From: Melioribacter sp.
GTDB taxonomy: Bacteria > Bacteroidota > Ignavibacteria > Ignavibacteriales > Melioribacteraceae
Assembly: GCA_003155655.1 (NCBI GenBank)
Contig: PMDS01000093.1
Span: forward strand, 21,985-59,629
Direction: 5' to 3'
DNA length: 37,645 bases
Under the pieces are notes generated by a model. The model was not told where the DNA came from. It saw nothing but the letters and a program-made list of their open reading frames with translations, and made no database searches. The position numbers and the translations under genes are program-made. Positions 35,213-37,645 of the stretch are shown here, piece after piece (the first letter of the stretch is position 1; every line of letters begins with the position of its first letter).

Positions 35213-36381
35213 AAAGATACCTTAAAAGCGGCAAATTTAAGATAAGATGTTTCTTCCATTGCCGGCAGTGAGGGGTGATCCATGGAAGCATTATTAAAAT
35301 AAAACAACTGGATGTTCTTTTGGGATTTTTGTGCCGCTTTATTAACTGTTTCCAGAAAAACTTCCTCCTTCAGATGATGCGAACAAGATGAGGTGAAAAG
35401 CAAACCTCCGTCTTTTAGCAACTCCATTCCCAGGCGGTTTAGTTTTTCATAACCTTTGACTGCTTTCGGGATACTCTTTTTGTTTTTCGCAAATGCAGGC
35501 GGGTCTAAAATCAAAACATCAAATTTCTTTTTTTCCGTTATGCAATTTTCAAGATAATCAAAGACATCAGACTGAATAAACTGTGATTTGCAGTTAAATT
35601 CATTAAGAGTAAAATTTTGCCGCACGTTCTTAATTTCTTCCTGTGACGAATCAACAAACACAACTTCTTCTGCCCCTCCAGAAGCTGCATTCAAGCCAAA
35701 TCCGCCGGAGTAACAAAAACAATCCAACACGGTTTTATTTTTACAGAACTGCTTTACAAAACTTCTATTATCACACTGGTCAAAGTAAAATCCTGTTTTG
35801 TGCCCGGTTGAAAAATTTACATTGTATTTAACCTGCCCATCAGAGATAATTTCTTCACTCATGCCGCCTAAATAGACAGTATCATCCAGCGCAAGTCCTT
35901 CAAGCTTGCGGAAATACTCTTCATTTTTTGTGAAAATATTTTTAGCTGAAAATTCCTCAGCTAATATTTTTGTAATCAGTCCAATGTTTTTTTCTATGCC
36001 GGCAGAATAAATTTGCATAACAAAAGTGCTGTTATATTTGTCAATAATCAGTCCGGGTAAAAAATCACTTTCACTAAAAACCATTCTAAAAGAATCTCTT
36101 TGAGGGTAAACAGTTTTACGAAAATTATAAGCTTGCTCTAGTTTTTTCTTAATGAGCAGTTCTAGGTTGAAATCTTCCGCCAAAGAAATAATACGAACTG
36201 CGATCAAGGAATTTGCATTATAAAAGCCTGCGCCGAGAAAATTATTGCCGGTATCATAAACATTAATGACATCACCATTGGAAATGGTTCCTTCAATTTT
36301 GCCAATCTCATTGCTGAAAATCCAAAGATGCCCTTGTTTTATTCTTTTTTCTTCATTTTTTCTAAGAAATATTTTAGCCAC
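35206..36381 (-). CDS. RlmI-like 23S rRNA cytosine methyltransferase
   Basis: Encodes 391 residues: N-terminal PUA domain (KRIKQGHLWIFSNEIGKIEG), then a central domain with STGHKTGFYFDQCDNR and a class I SAM-dependent methyltransferase with motif I DCFCYSGGFGLNAASGG and motif IV LDPPAFAKNKKS. This matches the RlmI family, which makes 5-methylcytosine in 23S rRNA. A close relative in the same family could use another base. It is a single gene, convergent with the efflux operon. Confidence 0.9.
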   Translation of the reverse strand: MAKIFLRKNEEKRIKQGHLWIFSNEIGKIEGTISNGDVINVYDTGNNFLGAGFYNANSLIAVRIISLAEDFNLELLIKKKLEQAYNFRKTVYPQRDSFRMVFSESDFLPGLIIDKYNSTFVMQIYSAGIEKNIGLITKILAEEFSAKNIFTKNEEYFRKLEGLALDDTVYLGGMSEEIISDGQVKYNVNFSTGHKTGFYFDQCDNRSFVKQFCKNKTVLDCFCYSGGFGLNAASGGAEEVVFVDSSQEEIKNVRQNFTLNEFNCKSQFIQSDVFDYLENCITEKKKFDVLILDPPAFAKNKKSIPKAVKGYEKLNRLGMELLKDGGLLFTSSCSHHLKEEVFLETVNKAAQKSQKNIQLFYFNNASMDHPSLPAMEETSYLKFAAFKVSLK

Positions 36382-36420
36382 TTTTTTCTCTATTTGTTAA
36401 TGTAAATATAATCCGTTTCA

Positions 36421-36555
36421 ATGAAGTTCACAGTTCATTATTATTACATTAATACTAAAAAAAGTCCGCTTAAAGTAGGTCCAGCATTGAAAGAAAAATC
36501 AAAGATGAGATTTATGTCTAATGATGATTTGGTTGAATTATTTAGTAAATGGTAA
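36421..36555 (+). CDS. possible 44-residue fragment
   Basis: An open frame between the methyltransferase and the retropepsin-like gene, encoding MKFTVHYYYINTKKSPLKVG and so on, with the end MRFMSNDDLVELFSKW. No ribosome site is visible upstream. It may be a remnant or a chance frame. Confidence 0.15.
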   Translation: MKFTVHYYYINTKKSPLKVGPALKEKSKMRFMSNDDLVELFSKW

Positions 36556-36587
36556 AACTCAAAATTGCAGGAATTAATGTATTCTAT

Positions 36588-36872
36588 TTATCCATTGTGG
36601 ATATTTAATGAAGGATTATTCATGTAGTCAATAACGTGTTGCGAGGGAAATCTATATGACATGCACGTTTTATTCTGAAAATTTGAAATTGAAAAATCAC
36701 CTAAACTAAGTACGTCCATTCCTATTAAACAATTTCGATCTTTTGAAATTTGGCCTAAAACTACTCTATGCAAAATTAATTTAAGTTCCTGGTTAAGGTG
36801 TAATACAATACTGTATGTTGGACGTGGTTGTTCTGTTTGGCTCACGGAATTAACAAGAGCAAAACTTGTCAC
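36588..36872 (-). CDS. retropepsin-like gene, C-terminal part after in-frame stop
   Basis: This 94-residue part begins at GTG directly after the TAA of the preceding part and stays in the same frame. It contains CLIGMDVLSLGDFSISNF, the second conserved block of clan AA (retropepsin-like) aspartic proteases, and a Tyr/Arg-rich tail. It has no catalytic DTGA. Together with the upstream part it would make a normal small aspartic protease of about 165 residues. Either a nonsense mutation has split the gene, or reinitiation at the GTG makes a second chain. Confidence 0.6.
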   Translation of the reverse strand: MTSFALVNSVSQTEQPRPTYSIVLHLNQELKLILHRVVLGQISKDRNCLIGMDVLSLGDFSISNFQNKTCMSYRFPSQHVIDYMNNPSLNIHNG

Positions 36873-37088
36873 TTAAAGTGAAAGAGCGCTTACAACTTCT
36901 TGTGTAATGACCGAACTACTGGCACCTGTATCCCAAATAGCTGTTGTTTTAAACCGTACCTCTCGAGAAACATCTTTTTGTGATGGGTCGAATTTAGAAA
37001 TTTCAATGGAACTTTCTAATACTTTTAGAATTTTTTCTTCTCTTAGTGTTATGACATGCACTTCCCTCCCCGAATAGGTGCTTAACAT
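36873..37088 (-). CDS. retropepsin-like gene, N-terminal part with catalytic Asp
   Basis: Encodes 71 residues ending AIWDTGASSSVITQEVVSALSL. DTGA at Asp53 is the catalytic motif of retropepsin-like aspartic proteases. The frame then stops at TAA (36873-36875) and resumes at once with more of the same domain, including the conserved LIGMD block. A fold of this kind needs both parts, so this piece alone should be inactive. It starts two bases after the stop of the 83-residue companion gene. Confidence 0.6.
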   Translation of the reverse strand: MLSTYSGREVHVITLREEKILKVLESSIEISKFDPSQKDVSREVRFKTTAIWDTGASSSVITQEVVSALSL

Positions 37089-37090
37089 TA

Positions 37091-37342
37091 TTAACCTAAA
37101 CTGAACGAAACATTTGAATAAAACGTGGAAGTATAATCATCAGAGCCTTGCGTACATTTTTGAATCAAAAAACTTCCAGGTTCGAGCTCTTTGCATGTTT
37201 CAATGTATGCTTCTTCAAATGTATCATACGAACCAATAAGTTTCTGATCTTTAATAACAAGAAACTTACCATCATGTTTTTTTACATACTCTTCCTGATG
37301 CTCAAGGTAAAACTCAAACTCTTTTTTGAGTTGGTTCTCCAT
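37091..37342 (-). CDS. small companion protein of the retropepsin-like gene
   Basis: Encodes about 83 residues. I chose the ATG at 37342 because GGAGAG lies just before it; the frame also opens at a TTG at 37357. The segments KHDGKFLVIKDQKLIGSYDT and EPGSFLIQKCTQGSDDYTST form a compact alpha/beta domain found next to aspartic-protease-like genes in other bacteria, from memory. It may be a partner or cotranscribed factor of the protease. Function unknown. Confidence 0.75.
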   Translation of the reverse strand: MENQLKKEFEFYLEHQEEYVKKHDGKFLVIKDQKLIGSYDTFEEAYIETCKELEPGSFLIQKCTQGSDDYTSTFYSNVSFSLG

Positions 37343-37605
37343 GATTTCACTCTCCAATTATCAAAAACTAAAAATTTAAAATAAAGCTAGAAAGAAGAAT
37401 TATATTTTTATAAAAATAATTCACCTTTGTTCTCCTTTCGGTATCACTAAACACTATTATCCACTCACGTGCTATATATCTTTTTTCTATATTAAAAGTC
37501 AAATATTTTCTCATTATACAAGCAATTTTACACATAGGGATCAGAGGATTTTTAGGTGGCAAAAGAAACATTAAGTTTACAGAATAAAATAAAAAGGAAG
37601 AGAAA

Positions 37606-37645
37606 ATGGATAAAATAAAGGAGTTGATAGAAATATTCTTGCCGG
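37606..37645 (+). CDS. start of a gene cut by the window end
   Basis: ATG after AAGGAAGAG (37595-37603) opens a frame encoding MDKIKELIEIFLP before the sequence ends. The ribosome site is good. The product cannot be named. It diverges from the companion protein gene, and the 263 bases between hold no gene that I can support. Confidence 0.5.
   Translation, partial: MDKIKELIEIFLP

Noticed and set aside
36873-36875. Selenocysteine or pyrrolysine recoding of the stop in the retropepsin-like gene
   Set aside because: The codon is TAA, not TGA or TAG, so these known recoding routes do not apply.
37368-37571. Minus-strand frame of 67 codons
   Set aside because: Low-complexity AT composition, no ribosome site, no recognisable domain.

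Overview
The window reads as a low-GC, Gram-negative chromosome segment from the Bacteroidota/Chlorobi/Ignavibacteria side of the tree. This is inferred from the gene content: a Bat (aerotolerance-type) operon, an OstA_2-like Lpt protein, many tight operons with 4-nt overlaps, and two candidate -7 boxes of the TAnnTTTG type. It is Gram-negative because it carries a full Kdo pathway, Lpt export genes and a TolC-type channel. No rRNA, tRNA or CRISPR array was seen.

Region 1 (1-3157): a DinB-like protein, a CoA-acylating aldehyde dehydrogenase whose C-terminal tail looks like a microcompartment encapsulation peptide, and two tandem, clearly paralogous, one-helix membrane proteins of about 60 residues.

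Region 2 (3154-14082, all minus strand): an envelope block. kdsD makes arabinose-5-phosphate, kdsA condenses it with PEP, kdsC should dephosphorylate Kdo-8-P, and kdsB activates Kdo with CMP. lptC, an OstA-like protein and lptB belong to LPS export. Interleaved are ruvB, gatC, a B12-binding mutase subunit, a membrane acyltransferase, a VWA lipoprotein, and an unrecognised 250-residue protein locked between kdsD and kdsC.

Region 3 (14083-19722): an accessory region. A 1.2-kb repeat-rich non-coding stretch (inverted repeats, short tandem repeats, a long imperfect hairpin) leads into a compact plus-strand operon: unknown 155-aa protein, WbqC-like protein, HAD-IIA phosphatase, FGGY kinase, and a two-helix membrane protein with a possible PLD-like soluble domain. 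This five-gene set is the best candidate here for an undescribed system.

Region 4 (19723-29933, minus strand): the operon moxR - DUF58 - membrane-anchored protein - batA - [inserted nuclease-like gene] - batB - batC (TPR) - batD - batE - M48 protease. A gene with a PD-(D/E)xK-like signature sits between batA and batB, 6-8 bases from each neighbour.

Region 5 (30417-35154, plus strand): a MacA/MacB/TolC-type tripartite efflux operon ending in a clear intrinsic terminator. Region 6 (35206-37645): an RlmI-like rRNA methyltransferase, a retropepsin-like gene interrupted by an in-frame TAA, a small companion protein, and the first codons of a gene running off the end.
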